DNA from: Actinomucor elegans
Lineage: Eukaryota > Mucoromycota > Mucoromycetes > Mucorales > Mucoraceae
Direction of reading: 5' to 3'
Assembly (NCBI GenBank): GCA_026027325.1
Contig: JAMSLZ010000001.1
Span: 1,860,001-1,924,000, forward strand
DNA: 64,000 nucleotides
The position numbers were made by a program, and so were the translations under genes. Shown here piece after piece: positions 37,001-49,668 of the stretch. The notes under the pieces are model-generated. The model saw only the letters and a list, made by a program, of their open reading frames with translations, searched no databases and was not told the origin of the DNA. Numbering within the stretch: the first letter of the stretch is position 1; the number at the start of each line of letters is the position of its first letter.

Positions 37001-38766
37001 ATTCAGTTTCTGTATTAAACAGAATTTCTGATAAACGCTACTTCTTATTTTGAGCTTGGGGCACTAATTTAGTACAACATTTGATCAGATAGATCAAAGG
37101 ATCTATAGATCATTTGCACTTGGTTGTATATAAAAATGCAACTCTAATTAATTCTGGTGCGTCAACGGCAAATGAAAACTGAGTTTCAATCGCCAATCAG
37201 CGAGAATCGCCAAGTGGTGCTGTGATAATTTATGATCTCACTCAAATGTCGCATATTAGTATTGTATGTATGTCCTAAACGAACTACAACAGTACTTTTA
37301 CAAATTTCAAATAACTAAGATATGAGTACTATATAAAATGTAAGACTAAATTATAGATTTGTATTATAATCTTGGGTTCCCTTATCCTCAAATTAATTTT
37401 CATCTTGACCTGTTACTGGTTAAGCCAGCATTCGTTAAACGTTATTATTTTGCACATTCTATTACCTGTAGCATTAATTACCTGATCTATTTGTAAATTT
37501 ATTGGCGTATTCCATAAACTTAATTTGAATATGGTGTGGTAATATCTTATTCTAGATATGTATGTATAATAAGAGGATAGTGAATGTGCGTCTATGATGG
37601 CTTGCAAAAATTTCAAAAAGAATCGGATAGATTAAAGGTTCATTGATATTACAATGCAATTGTATTAATAATAAAAAAATTAAACTGGAGCTAGATTTGT
37701 TAATAACGTTTGTACAGATTTCAACAGATGCATACACTGACGTTTAGGCTGATTATCAGGTGGTTCACCTCACCCATGCCCCCGGCACTCATCCCACCTT
37801 CTCTCTCCAAATAACACGCCATCAACTGCCTGGATATACATAAACACCTACAAATGTCAGAAACAAGAGCAGATCCACTATCATTCCTGCCAAATCAGCT
37901 ACCGACTAAAAACTTAGAAACTTTGACATTATCTCTCTTTGGTTTCGTCACTGGCCCACCATATGCGCTATCATCTATAAACTTGATTTTCTTTTCCACA
38001 AGGACCCCCCTCCTACCTCACCTTTCTTAGGCTCACGCCCCTTAGATTGATTCCCCAAAGCCCATATAGTTAAATCGCTAGTACCCAAATGACCCCTCTC
38101 CTTCCTCTGTCTTTTTGCTCTTGGCTCCAAAGGGATTTTTAGACTCCACTTTCATTCAGATCTAGCTTGAGAGGTATAGGTGTGCCTAATTAACACCACG
38201 CGTTCACCAAGGCCTTTTTTTATAATAAAATTCATATTAGTCTAATCGTTTTCAAAAATATGGATTTAATCTTAAATTATACGAAATTTGTTGAGATTCT
38301 AGTTCTCAACAGCTTTTTCTTAAAGGAAATATTGAGTGTACCTTGAGTGTACCCTTAGTTAGAACAAATAGATCAGATAAACTGGGCTTCAGAAACGCTA
38401 TTTTTGTGGCCTGTAAATGATTAAAAATTCGAGCTTTTTGCTTAAAGGGGCTCCCATAAAAAATTCAATAAAATCTCAATGCCATGAATAAGTTAATCTG
38501 TGAGGTAAGGCACTGTATCCAGAAGAAGTTAAACAGCGTTGAACCAAGCAAAATATGTCCGCTTCCTTATTGACAACCTTTTGAACAAATGAATTACTGT
38601 GGAAGCCATTGTTTCGCGTAACAATCGGGGTACGTGGTTGGACCAGAATAAAAGAAATTAAAAAAGCGTGTTACCAGAGAAACTGTTTTATTTTTCTCGA
38701 AAAAAAAAAAAAAAAAAAGAAATTCGTTTCATTCGAATCAGGAAAATAAAAAAGTAATACCAATTA
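34055..38766. other. Long gene-poor spacer
   Basis: About 4.7 kb with no supported gene. It holds a TA microsatellite (36427-36444), dispersed repeat copies at 36726-36780 and more weakly at 37075-37114, and a C-rich, strand-biased island (about 37765-38165) unlike its surroundings. A poly-A run lies at 38701-38718, just before SEC24. Confidence 0.6.
36726..36780 (+). repeat. Dispersed repeat copy
   Basis: GTATCAGATGTGGTATTGAA, CAGGGATCTGTTGAGAGATC and ATTAGATCG follow the family order. Confidence 0.5.
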
Positions 38767-41700
38767 ATGAACTCGGAACAGCAAAGACCCATGATGGGCA
38801 TGCGTCCTCCCCAAGCAGGAGCACAACAGCAACGTCCTCCCGGCTCTATTCGTCCTGTTAACGTTGTTAGTGGTGGAGGTATAGTAAAAGAATTTCATAT
38901 TATTGCATAATCTAAAATGACTGTAGCACCCATTCGACCCTTGATGCAAGGACAGCCCATGAGACCAACTATACCACCAGGTGTTAGACCGCCTATGCGA
39001 CCAGTTATGAATAGCCCACCTGTTCGCCCAGTGACGACTTCACCTCAGCAAATGAGACCTATTATACCGCCTCCTATGAGACCAATGTCACATCCACCTC
39101 AATTTAGACCTGTAGGTTCGATTTCTCCTCAGCAAACACAAGCTGGATTAGTCCAACCTATGCAAAATATGCAAATACAACACCAACAGCCCGTGTCTTC
39201 ACCTCCTCCACAACTAGCAGTAAGTTGATTTCGTTTGAACAAAAAGATCTTTTGGTACTAACACACTCGTTTATTACAACAATAAAAAAAAAGCAACCTC
39301 AATATAATGCCAAGCCTAAACGTGTCTATGTTAATCCCGAGAATCAACCTATGCATCCACCATCATCACAACAAGGTCCTTGGCCCAACAGTCTTCAGCA
39401 GCAACAGCAACAGCAGCAGCAGCAGCAGCAGTATCAACAACAGCAGCCACAGCCACAGCCTCAGTTCCAATCCGCTCCAGTTGCTCATTCTCGTCATCAT
39501 GCTTCTGCAGCCGCCGGTGTTGGTTATACAAATGCACCTTACGCTCATAGCGAACAGCAATTGCCACCTGAGCTCCGTCCACCCACACAACCTCGTCCCC
39601 GTATCGACCCAGACCAAATGCCAGCACCAGTCCAAGTACGAGAACAGGACCAAGAGCTCTTTGACGAAAAGTTCTTTGGTACTTGTGAGCGCGACCGTAT
39701 TCCATTTGCCACTACATCTTTTATTGGTCTAGATCAAGGCAACTGTAACCCACGTTTCATGCGTGCCACCGTAGACCGTATGCCTTCGACCAAAGACATT
39801 GCAGATCAATCCAAGTTACCTTTAGGTCTTATCGTTCAACCACTTGCCAAACCTCGTTCGGATGAAGTACCTTTACAAACAGTAGATCATGGTGCGGAAG
39901 GTCCACTAAGATGTACCCGCTGTCGCGCCTACATCAACCCTTGGTGCGTATTTACACATGGTGGTGCCAAATTTGAATGCAATATCTGTTTACACGTCAA
40001 TACAGTACCTGATTGGTATTTTGCTAATATCGATATGTCGGGAAGACGCGTGGATTTAGAGCAACGGCCTGAATTACGTTATGGATCTGTTGAGTTTGAG
40101 GTAACGCCTGATTATTATAGTAAAGAGAGGCCACCAGCTGCGTTGAATTATGTGTTTGCTATTGATGTCTCTATACAAGCAATTCAAAGCGGCATGTTAT
40201 TGGCAGTCTGTGAGGCTTTAAAGAATGCGATTTATGACCATGAAGGCAATGCCAAACTGAATAATCGTGTGGGGATCATTACCTTCAATAAGGATGTACA
40301 TTATTACAATTTAACGCCGGGTTTAGCAAGCGCTCAAATGCTGGTAGTGTCGGATATTGCTGATATGTTTGTACCATTGCAAGCTGGTTTCTTTGCTGAT
40401 CCTGCAGAATCAAAGTAAGCTGCAAGATTAAAAATATTAAATGTTGTATACTCAACTTCCATTCACTTAGGAGTGTTCTTGTAGAGCTTTTGGATAACTT
40501 GCCTCATATGTTCAAGGACACAACTCGAGCAGAATCCGTTTATACCGCTGCCGTTCGTGGTGGTTTACAAGCATTGGTAGGCCTTTTTTTTTTATAGTAC
40601 ATAGACATTTATATTATTACTAATATTATATGTACATATAGAAAGAAACTGGTGGTCAAATGTTTGTCTTCCAAACATGTCTTCCCAACTATGGACCTGA
40701 CATGTTGAAATCTCGAGATGATAAAGCGCTGTATGGCACAGACAAAGAAAAGCTGTTACTGGCACCTCAAAACGACAAGTACAAACAATTAGCTGAAGAA
40801 TGCGTTCAAGCTGGTGTTTGTGTTAATACCTGGGCCTTTCCTTCACAATACATGGACGCTGCTACTGTCAATGTCATTTCGCATCAAACAGGCGGTGATT
40901 TCCGCTATTTTCCCAACTTTACACTGGGCCAAAAGTATCGTATCATTTACCAACTTGATCACGATTTGCATCGAGAAACTGGATTTGATGGCATTTTGCG
41001 TATCCGATGCTCTGACGGTCTTCAAGTCATGGATCATTATGGCAACTGTCATATGAGTGTTTACACCGAGTGTGATTTAGCTGGTGTGGATCAAGATAAA
41101 GCGATTGCTGCAGTTCTCAAGCATGATGGCAAGTTGGATACCAATCGCGGTGTTTCGTTCCAATGCGCCTTACTTTATACCAATCGTCAAGGCCAACGTC
41201 GTGTGCGCGTACACAATCTGCAATTACAGGCAACTGCACAAATCGCTGATGTGTTCCGCTATGGTGATGTAGATACTACAGTCAGTGTTATGCTAAGAAA
41301 GACCATCTTTGATTTGTATCACAAGAATCGCAAGGATTTGCAAAAGGTGATGACGGATGCTTGTGTTGATATATTGACAGCCTATCGACTGAACTGCGCT
41401 GTAGCTACTTCACCTGGCCAATTGATATTACCTGAAGCTTTCAAGCTGCTGCCTGTTTATGTGCACGGAGCTATTCGTTCTACTGTTCTCAGAGGAGGTA
41501 AATTCACTAGATGCAAAAAAAAAGAGAGAAATCGTTACTAATACATTGGATGTAGTGGGCCCAGATATGAATATAGATAATAGAGTAGCTGGAATGAGTC
41601 TATTCAATACCATGAGTGTTGCCGAATTGGTGTGGACTCTTTATCCTCGCATGTATCCATTACATCAAATACAAGAAGTATCGACAAATCTCAAGGGAGA

Positions 41701-42170
41701 AACAAAGTTACCTGCCATGATACGTACTTCCTATGAACGATTAGATGAAAAGGGATGTTATTTGTTAGATACAGGCTCTGATTTGTATTTATGGCTGGGT
41801 AGATCCATACCAACAGAATTGGTTCATTCTTTGTTTGGTGTTGATTCGATAAACAAAGTAGATTCCAACATGGTAAGTTTTGTATTTCAAAAAAAAAAGA
41901 CATAGCGTACTAAATCAAAATTTATAGATCACGCTGCCTACTCAACCCAATGCTTTATCTGAAGAAGTGCATGGTATTATGAGACAGTTGCAATCCACAC
42001 GAGCCAAATATTTGGCACTTCACGTAGTTCGACAAGACAAAGATGCTATCGAATTTTTGTTTGCTACTTGGATGTCTGAAGATCGTAACGCAGAAGTGCA
42101 AACTTATGTTGATTACATGTGCGTTTTGCACCGTAAGATTCAAGAAGTAATGAAACAAAATAGCAATTAA
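38767..42170 (+). CDS. SEC24: COPII coat protein Sec24
   Basis: Seven exons: 38767-38878, 38927-39219, 39294-40414, 40471-40576, 40642-41497, 41556-41872, 41928-42170, giving 1015 residues. A Pro/Gln/Met-rich N-terminus with repeated MRP/PPMRP units and a polyglutamine block (about residues 167-185) precedes the Sec23/Sec24 zinc finger (CTRC ... CNIC, about 342-367). The trunk domain (YVFAIDVS, about 421 on), beta-sandwich, helical and gelsolin-like C-terminal parts (YLLDTGSDLYLWLGR) follow in the normal order. Sec24 is the cargo-binding subunit of the COPII inner coat, in complex with Sec23 at ER exit sites. Length and domain order are as expected. The stop is 11 bp from the stop of a convergent gene. 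Confidence 0.96.
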
Positions 42171-42181
42171 TAAAGCAGATT

Positions 42182-42637
42182 TTATTGATCTTCCAATGCT
42201 GAATTGAATGATACTGGTTTGTTTTTGAAACGACTGAACGCTTGTGTATTATGTAATTCAGTAGAATTACTACTATTATCAATGATAGGTGTGATAATCG
42301 AATTAAAGCCAAAATAAGTACCTTGAGAGATACTCGTGTAGCTGGGTGGTCCAGCTCCCCAGCCGTCATCGTCTTGTGTTTGTGCATCGTTCAAAATCCA
42401 ACTTGTATTCTTAGTACTCCAATCAGTAGCATTGGTTTCTTGAATGGAGTGCGATGGAAATGTTGACTGTTGTGGTGCTTGTGGAGTCTGAGTTGTTTGT
42501 GGAGTTTTGGGTATCGAGAATATAGAAGTAATCAAAGTTGGTTCCAAATATGTGTTTGTTAGTTTCTGAGTAACTTTCTCTTCTTCTGAAGATATAGAAA
42601 AAGACTGGAGTTGACGAGTTAAATCATGTTGACTCAT
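42182..42637 (-). CDS. Small low-complexity protein of unknown function
   Basis: A single open frame of 151 residues on the minus strand from ATG 42637 to a stop at 42182, convergent with SEC24 and only 11 bp from its stop. It is rich in Thr, Ser, Gln and Pro; a helical start (MSQHDLTRQLQSFSISSEEE) is followed by a PQTTQTPQAPQQ stretch and the patch DDDGWGAGPPSY. No domain or membrane segment is seen. Its ATG context and tight packing favour a real gene, but there is no homology evidence. Confidence 0.55.
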   Translation of the reverse strand: MSQHDLTRQLQSFSISSEEEKVTQKLTNTYLEPTLITSIFSIPKTPQTTQTPQAPQQSTFPSHSIQETNATDWSTKNTSWILNDAQTQDDDGWGAGPPSYTSISQGTYFGFNSIITPIIDNSSNSTELHNTQAFSRFKNKPVSFNSALEDQ

Positions 42638-42772
42638 TCTAATAAGATCTCAAATAAAAAGGAAAAAAAAATGAAGACAATTTGCTAATGAAAATGCGCA
42701 TGAAACTGAATGTGACTCGAGAAAAAAAAATTAGCCAACCCACAAGTTGGTAATATTATAATTAACTGGGGT

Positions 42773-42780
42773 TTATAAAT
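42773..42780 (+). promoter_or_regulatory. TATA box of the U6 snRNA gene
   Basis: TTATAAAT lies about 25-32 bp before the inferred U6 start, the usual place for the Pol III TATA element of an external (type 3-like) U6 promoter. Confidence 0.7.
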
Positions 42781-42804
42781 AAAGATAATTTTCCTTTGAG
42801 AATT

Positions 42805-42832
42805 GTCACGTCTTCGGACCTCTGACACTTAT

Positions 42833-42864
<32 letters not shown>

Positions 42865-42929
42865 GGCCCCTGCACAAGGATGACACTAAATCTCTGAGAA
42901 GGAAGCTCTACGGAGCACATTTTTTTTTT
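42805..42929 (+). ncRNA. U6 spliceosomal snRNA
   Basis: The central block is diagnostic: AAAATTGGAACGATACAGAG, AAGATTAGCATGGCCCCTGC and ACAAGGATGACAC, including the ACAGAGA box that pairs with the 5' splice site and the internal stem-loop. The 5' end forms a stem-loop, GTCA (42805-42808) with TGAC (42823-42826) and GTC/GAC around a TTCG loop. The 3' part differs from common U6 and ends in a small hairpin (GCTC-TACG-GAGC, 42905-42916) before a run of ten T (42920-42929), the Pol III terminator. The start is set from the stem and the TATA spacing. This RNA splices the many short introns in this window. Confidence 0.95.
42920..42929 (+). terminator. RNA polymerase III terminator of U6
   Basis: Ten consecutive T directly after the 3' hairpin of the U6 gene. 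Confidence 0.8.
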
Positions 42930-44674
42930 GTTGATTTCGATGAATATTTTTCAAGGTCTCACGATAATTACCGGCTAAATCATCAAACTGATCCACATAA
43001 ATTCACTTTATATATTTTTTATCTTTGCTTCCCTTGATTTATTTTGACACATTACATCGCCCTCACAATTGCATAACTATCATTTAGCATTGATTTGTTG
43101 ATAGTAAATCGCCAAGCGCATATCATTGACTTTTTTATAATCTTTTTTTTTTTTCCCCTAATCTACGTCTTAAGGATTGTTTCTTGTATCAAACGTGGTA
43201 CCCATTTTTTTTATTTGCACTATCGTCATTTGCTTCTTTAAAACATTCAAAATTATCATTTCTTAATTTATCAACATGTAACAATAAGATTTTTAAAGAT
43301 TTCACCAAATTCAGCCTTTAAAATTAAAGAAAAAGATATCATGGAGAATCATTCTCTTGTTTGATATGTTACGTGCAAAAAAAAAAGCCTAGCTATATTT
43401 AGCATATTTACAGCAAGACATCAAACAGGTGTTGGTCGAGTGATCTTTTTTAATAGTGTGATATGCCACAGTGAAACAATGATTTTAATAGATTTTAGTA
43501 GCTTGTTCTGAACAGAGCTACTTGTTACACTTGACATTTGACAAAAGATTATAATATATTCATTGTAATGCTGTGAAACAATGGTTCTGTTTGACTGAAC
43601 AGCTTATTTTGGGTACATATCTCCTATCATTGTACCTTGTATATGTGAAACATACATCTGTTACAGCCAGTCAGTAAAATAGGATACTTTCATAGTACTT
43701 CAATCAGTAGTTAATGGTCTTCAGATTCGACATTAAATCAGAAACGATCGAGGAATGAAGAAAGGTTTAAAATGACCCAATCGAAAAAATCGCAAGAACA
43801 CATTCTAATGCGCAATTTTTTGTAGTGTCCAAAGATGATATTCCTGAGACACGATCAATTAACAGTATAAATGTAATGTACTGGAAAGTATGCAGCTGTA
43901 TTTTGTTTGAATTTTATTCTGTATGAAAACTCAAGCTACAACTGTATTTCCCCATGTATGCAATTTTGATGACACTACCTTAACCTGTTGAAGGAAATTT
44001 CTAATGGCATTTGCACTAATGAAATCTTCCTACGATGTGTAATACAAGGTATTGCATCTATTAACACTTTTATTAAAAAGGGGATGAGGATTCATACCAA
44101 GTTCTTGTTCAGTGATTCTGGAACCACTTGGTAAATCTCCGACTACTAGTAAAAAAGCCCACTAAATCTATACCTTCTATAAACACCATATGCTCGGATA
44201 TACGCTTTACGTGAAACCTCAGGAACACTAGATAAATAATCATCTTTCGAAATAGACCTGTGAAGAACTATATAGTTGTATATTACCAAATAATTGAACC
44301 TTTGGCCTGTGTTAGAATTGGTGGCATTTCTGAGAAGGAAACTGTTTTTTTTCGATTTATCCTTTGACTATATGAACCTTTTCTTTTCACCATTTATCGA
44401 GAAAGAAGCCTTTAAATAGAGATAGTCCCCAATGCATTCTGTGGGTTATGCAAGATTATTACTGTACCCCAACACTGCATATGCACTGTCAGCGTCCATG
44501 TCAATCTATTGTTTCGAAACTGGGAGTACAAGCATATTCAACTTCAGCGAAAAGGATCTAAAAGACTACTGCTCCTATTACTTATTGCTATTTATAAGAG
44601 CTATTTAATAGCTTGTGTTCATTTTTTTTATTTTATCTTTGCAATACATTCCTTCTAATTAAAAGCTCATTTTC
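42930..44674. other. Intergenic spacer
   Basis: About 1.7 kb, AT-rich, with several T runs and one weak dispersed-repeat fragment (43721-43752, GATTCGACATTAAATCAG). No supported gene. Confidence 0.55.
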
Positions 44675-47600
44675 ATGTCTTCATCCGAGTCATTGGAGTT
44701 ATGGTCGCAAAATAGTAACGACAACCGAGATTCAGCACTATATGCCAATCGACATTTAAATAAGAGTCGTACCCGTACTATTTCCTCGCCTCATCAACCC
44801 ATCATCAATAATAGATCAGATTGGATGACTAACGAAATAATTCCAGCTCGCCATTCTTCTGACTCGGAAGTTAGTAATCTCGTACCTTCTTATATAGAGA
44901 TCTTGACAAATTCAGGTCCAGACTGGCTAGACTCTTATGATGCTTTACAGCAACAAGAAGAAATAATAGAGGATGATAAAAATCTACTGCATAGGCGTAC
45001 GTTTCATCACGCCACTTCACAGCAGAAACAGCCCGTTCTTGTTCGAAAAGCGAAATCTTTGCGCGACACTAACAAATCAGCTAGGCTTCGATCTCCACCA
45101 CCACCTCATATATCAAAAGAACAACCCCAGCTACCAGATAAATTACAATTCATGAGTAAGGTGAAACGTAAGTTTAGCTTAAACAGTAATCAAAATCCAT
45201 CTGTATCATCTTTGAAGCCTCAAGAGGAAGAAAATATGGATCTTTCTCGAGAACCAACAAAAACAGTATCATCTACTATACTTTGCAAATCAACACCAGC
45301 ATCCATGGCAATGAATAGTGGATTATCCGAGTATCAAGGTTATTCACGTCCTACAAGCAAACATCGATCCTTTACGTATTCACCTCCACCGCCCCGTACG
45401 AGTAGTTTACAAGCAGCCAACATACCAGCTGTACCGCCTATGCCACCTGCTCCCAAGATCCAGGAGTTACAGTCGAGAAGCAGCTCGCTTAAAAAAAAGA
45501 AGAGCGAAAGCTTCCATAGTGACAAATCTGAACCTATTGTACAACCAATTCGATCTAGTTCATTAAGAAAAAAGAAGAGCGATAACTTTGATCCAGAGAC
45601 GAAACGATCGTTGTTGCGATCACGAAGTAGTTCATTAAAGAAGACAAAAAATGATAGTAGTGATCTGTTGACAGATAAGCCTATCTATAATCCACCACTT
45701 CCCACTGCAAACTATACATTGAACTTGAGTCATGATTTGGCACAGATTGAACAGGATATTAAAGCATTAGAAATACAAAGAGATCGTCATTCTTTGTTCA
45801 TGAATGCAGCTGAATCACAGCAAAAGCAGCAACAACCCAAACAGCAAAATCAGCTGCAGAATCAGCAGCAACAGCGCCACCAGCAATATCAACTACCATC
45901 TACGCAAACCATTGGCCGTAAACGTGGCAAGGTAAAGGGCTAATAAGTCTTCAATTTACTTTGCTTTAACCAATGTTATTTTTTTTTACAGACACTTCCT
46001 GGTAGTCTGGCTACACCACCACCTATACCTACTTTGCCTTTACCACCCATGATATTGAACCCCATTCAGCTGACCATACCTAGTAATTTGCAAAAGAAAC
46101 GTTCGCTTACTTCTGCCATACCCACTATACGTCAAAGTACTTCCACCGGCACCTCATCCACTAATAAAAGCAACCGTATCAAGTTATCGTCGTTATCTTC
46201 CATGGACGATCAATTTATACCCAAGCACCCTCCTCAGCATCAGTATCAGCATCAGCATCAGCATCAGCAGATTAATAGAAACACAAACCCAGGTTTAGAT
46301 CTTGGATCTGGTGGTTTTATAACGCCATCCACCTCACATAGCCGGAAGTCATCCTTACCCAACAATATTCTTGGTCCGCCGCCACCTCTTCCTCCTCCAA
46401 AACGCAAAAGCCATACTAGTGGTGACGGGCTACACCACAGATCTTTCAGCCACAGCCACAGCCACAGTCACCATCACCACCCTCACCGAGCCGAAGAAGA
46501 CCCCAATAAACCGGTTGCCGGCGCTCGATCACCCAAAAGCGTTCACACCGCTCTCAAATATTATGGCCAATATCTCAGCGAATACGAACGTCAATTGGAA
46601 ATACAAGACTATGCTCATATTTACTTTGTTGGGCCTCATGCATTGGCACAAAAGCACGGATCACCTACGCCCTACAACAATTATGGATTTGATGATGAGC
46701 GAGGCGATTACCGTGTAGTGATACAAGACCATCTTGCTTACCGCTATCAAGTATTAGATGTTCTTGGAAGAGGCTCATTTGGTCAAGTAGTCAAATGCTT
46801 CGATCACAAGACGGCACAAACGGTAGCTATCAAATTGATCCGTAATAAAAAGCGGTTTCATGCACAGGCCATCACTGAAGTCAATATTTTGAAAAAGCTG
46901 GTGGAGTGGGACCCGCATGATCAGTACCATACCATTCAGATGACAGATCATTTTTACTTCAGGCAGCATCTATGTATCGCCTTTGAATGTTTGAGTATGA
47001 ATCTATATGAGTTTATCAAAAGTAACCATTTCCAAGGCTTTAGTCTAAGCTTGATCAAGAGGTAGGCTATCTAGTTATTTTGAATGTCATGCTAAAGAAT
47101 TATTAGAATCACTGTTCAAATACTACAGTCTTTAACTCTATTAGCCCAACATCAAGTCATTCATTGTGACTTGAAGCCAGAGGTAAAATCATGTGTATGT
47201 TATATATACATTTTTTTTTATTCATCATGTTTCAATAGAACATTATGCTGAAACATCCTGCAAAAAGTTCAATCAAAGTCATTGATTTTGGTAGCAGTTG
47301 CTTTGAGTCAGAAAGAGGTAAGAGTCATTAAATAGGCTGGTTCTGAAACTCACTGAGGGATTTCTTATAGTGTATACGTATATCCAAAGTCGATTTTATA
47401 GATCACCAGAAGTGATATTAGGACTTTCATATCATAAAGCAATTGATATGTGGAGTGTAGGTTGTATTGTAGCAGAGTTATATACTGGTTTGCCTCTATT
47501 TCCTGGCGAAAATGAACAAGAGCAGCTGGCGTGTATCATGGAAACAATGGGATTGCCTGACAGACATCTGGTAGAGCGATGTTCTAGACGAAAACTGTTC

Positions 47601-47924
47601 TTTGGTAAGATATCAATCGATAATGATGGAGATATTACTTAACCATCTTTGGTAGATTCTATGGGTTATCCTCGGATAATTGCTAATTCCAAAGATAAAA
47701 AGCGATTACCCGCTACAAGAACATTATTTCAGGCACTGAAATGTCATGATGTGGTGTTTATTGACTTTGTTGAGCGTTGTTTATGCTGGGATCCCGCCAA
47801 AAGAATGACGCCACAAGAAGCATTGCAGCATGAATGGATCACGCAGAGTCGCAATAATACACCACAGCCAATACCTTCTTTCCTATCTTCTGCTGCATTG
47901 CAAAGAAAGAGCTCTATGCGTTAG
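44675..47924 (+). CDS. DYRK-class dual-specificity protein kinase (DYRK2/Pom1-like)
   Basis: Six exons: 44675-45931, 45992-47061, 47107-47182, 47239-47317, 47371-47604, 47656-47924, giving 994 residues. A long disordered N-terminus (about 1-610) is rich in Ser, Pro, Gln and His. It carries three repeats of the type [10 protein letters not shown] near residues 268, 293 and 315, and a His-rich block. A DYRK-homology-like box follows ([20 protein letters not shown]), then the kinase domain from about 670: [27 protein letters not shown], and the activation loop [14 protein letters not shown] with the autophosphorylated Tyr pair (near 829-831). Family members autophosphorylate on Tyr while folding and then act on Ser/Thr; fungal relatives control polarity, stress and growth. 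All catalytic residues appear intact. Confidence 0.93.
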
Positions 47925-48414
47925 ATTTTGACATTTAATTAGACAACGAGCTTTTACAATAAACATTTAAGCGTACGTTGCACCTTGTTATGGTTGTACA
48001 TATATAAAATAAACTTGTAATCTGTGGTGAATTCTGTGATACCTTCGGGTTAACCGGGACAAAGTATTTTGACCCTGTGACAAATAGCTGGGTAACACTC
48101 ACATACACACACACACATACACATACACACACACTCGCTGTACTAGTCGATATTTAGACTAACTAGCAGCCATCGTTTGAAAGAAAATAAGCCTAAACAA
48201 CGTTAGAGTTTATTTACGCGTCATTCTTTTCAAAACGCGTGTACCTTAGTTTATATCACATTATTCAACACTTTTTTTTTTTTTTTTTTTTTTCTTTGTA
48301 CTCCACAAGCCCGGGTCCGGAGAGAGAACCGACCGAAGTAGAGGTGAAAGACCTAAAAGAAAAGGGGAAATCCCAACGCCTTCTTTCCTCCTCTTTTTCT
48401 TTAATAATATAGAA
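47925..48414. other. Spacer with CA repeats and poly-T
   Basis: About 490 bp. It holds the 3' flank of the kinase gene, a CA-rich microsatellite (48099-48134), a T run (48272-48292) and a CT-rich leader before the next start codon. No gene seen. Confidence 0.55.
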
Positions 48415-49668
48415 ATGCCACCAAACTCACCACCAACCACTTCTTCTTCTAGTACTACACAGGCAAAATTGAAGCAGCAACATCAACAAAGAGTCATGAT
48501 AGAGAGATGTTCCACTTCAAAAAAGGCCTGTGAACAGTGTAGAAGACGCAGACGTGTATGTAACTCGCAACGTCCATGTGCTTACTGTATAGAAGCCAAC
48601 CAAGAATGTGTTTACAGCGTAGTATCGGATCATTCCCGCAGTGTTTTTTCAACTCAAGCTGCTAGAAGACTTAGTTCAGGTTCTGCTTGCGAGACATGTA
48701 GAAGAAGAAAGACAAAGTGCGATGGCGGTAATCCTTGCAACTTTTGTGCTACGAACAATATTGAATGCGTTAATCATTCAGAAAGAAGACATTCAGCCAA
48801 ACAGTTACTGAACAATAAACAGCCTACAGAAGCAATGGATCGAATTGAAGATAGATTGAGAAGAATCGAAAGGCTCATGACCGCATTCACGCCAAGCCCA
48901 CTTTCTCAAACATCTGACAGTCATAAGGTCATTAGACCTCATCGTCATTCGGTTCAAGGTATTAATGTATCAAAAGAACAAACTGAATTAGGCATGATGA
49001 AGAGAAGAGGTACATTTCACAAGCAATTACCATAACATTGGCTTAACATTGTATTTTGTAGGATCCCCTTATGCCTCACCTAGATATGGCTCAATGTCTC
49101 CTCCCACTTCGTCTATCACATCTACAGCGTCATCAAGTCCAGTTTCAATTATGCGACCTTCAAATTCACATACAAGCATAGCACATTCTATGCTCAATTT
49201 ATCTATTTCGCCATCCAATTCTTCAACTACTAACCAGCCTTTACCTTTAACATCAACTTCATCGCCTTCATCCACTGCCTGGCCAATATCTCCACCTTCT
49301 TCCTCGTCAGGAAAGCATGAATATTTATTAGAACAACAACAGCAACATTTACCTAGCCCTCCCAATTCAGCACGTAGTACTACATCTTGTCATGATAATA
49401 ATAATGAATGGAAAACCTCAGGTGCTATACCTAGTTTAATGGGTAAAGTAACACTCTTTTTTTTTATATATATATATAATACATATATGGATACTAATCT
49501 AGTTTAATCATAGATCAACTTTCAAAAAGAACATTTGCTACATCAGCTGTTGATTATACTATGACACATTATCCCATCTATCCTTTAACTCCACCTCCAA
49601 GCCAATCGCGTCAAACAGCTTCTCCCCCATTACCACCAATACCAACAAGACCTAACAGTCATTCCTAA
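48415..49668 (+). CDS. Transcription factor with two tandem Zn2Cys6 clusters
   Basis: Three exons: 48415-49009, 49062-49442, 49514-49668, giving 376 residues. Two complete six-cysteine clusters lie in tandem: residues 39-65 (CEQCRRRRRVC then CAYC ... C) and 92-118 (CETCRRRKTKC then CNFC ... C), with identical spacing and a 26-residue linker. A short coiled-coil-like segment follows (AMDRIEDRLRRIERLMTAF), then a Ser/Thr/Pro-rich tail. No fungal-specific middle homology region is present. It is expected to bind DNA in the nucleus. Most fungal zinc-cluster factors have one cluster, so each protein here may contact two half-sites. Targets are unknown. Confidence 0.9.

Noticed and set aside
46371..46718. 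Alternative ORF inside the kinase gene
   Set aside because: It overlaps the DYRK exon in another frame and is created by His/Ser codon repeats.
48099..48134. CA-rich repeat considered as telomeric or CRISPR-like
   Set aside because: Simple dinucleotide microsatellite with no unit-spacer structure; no CRISPR array is expected or seen in this eukaryotic sequence.
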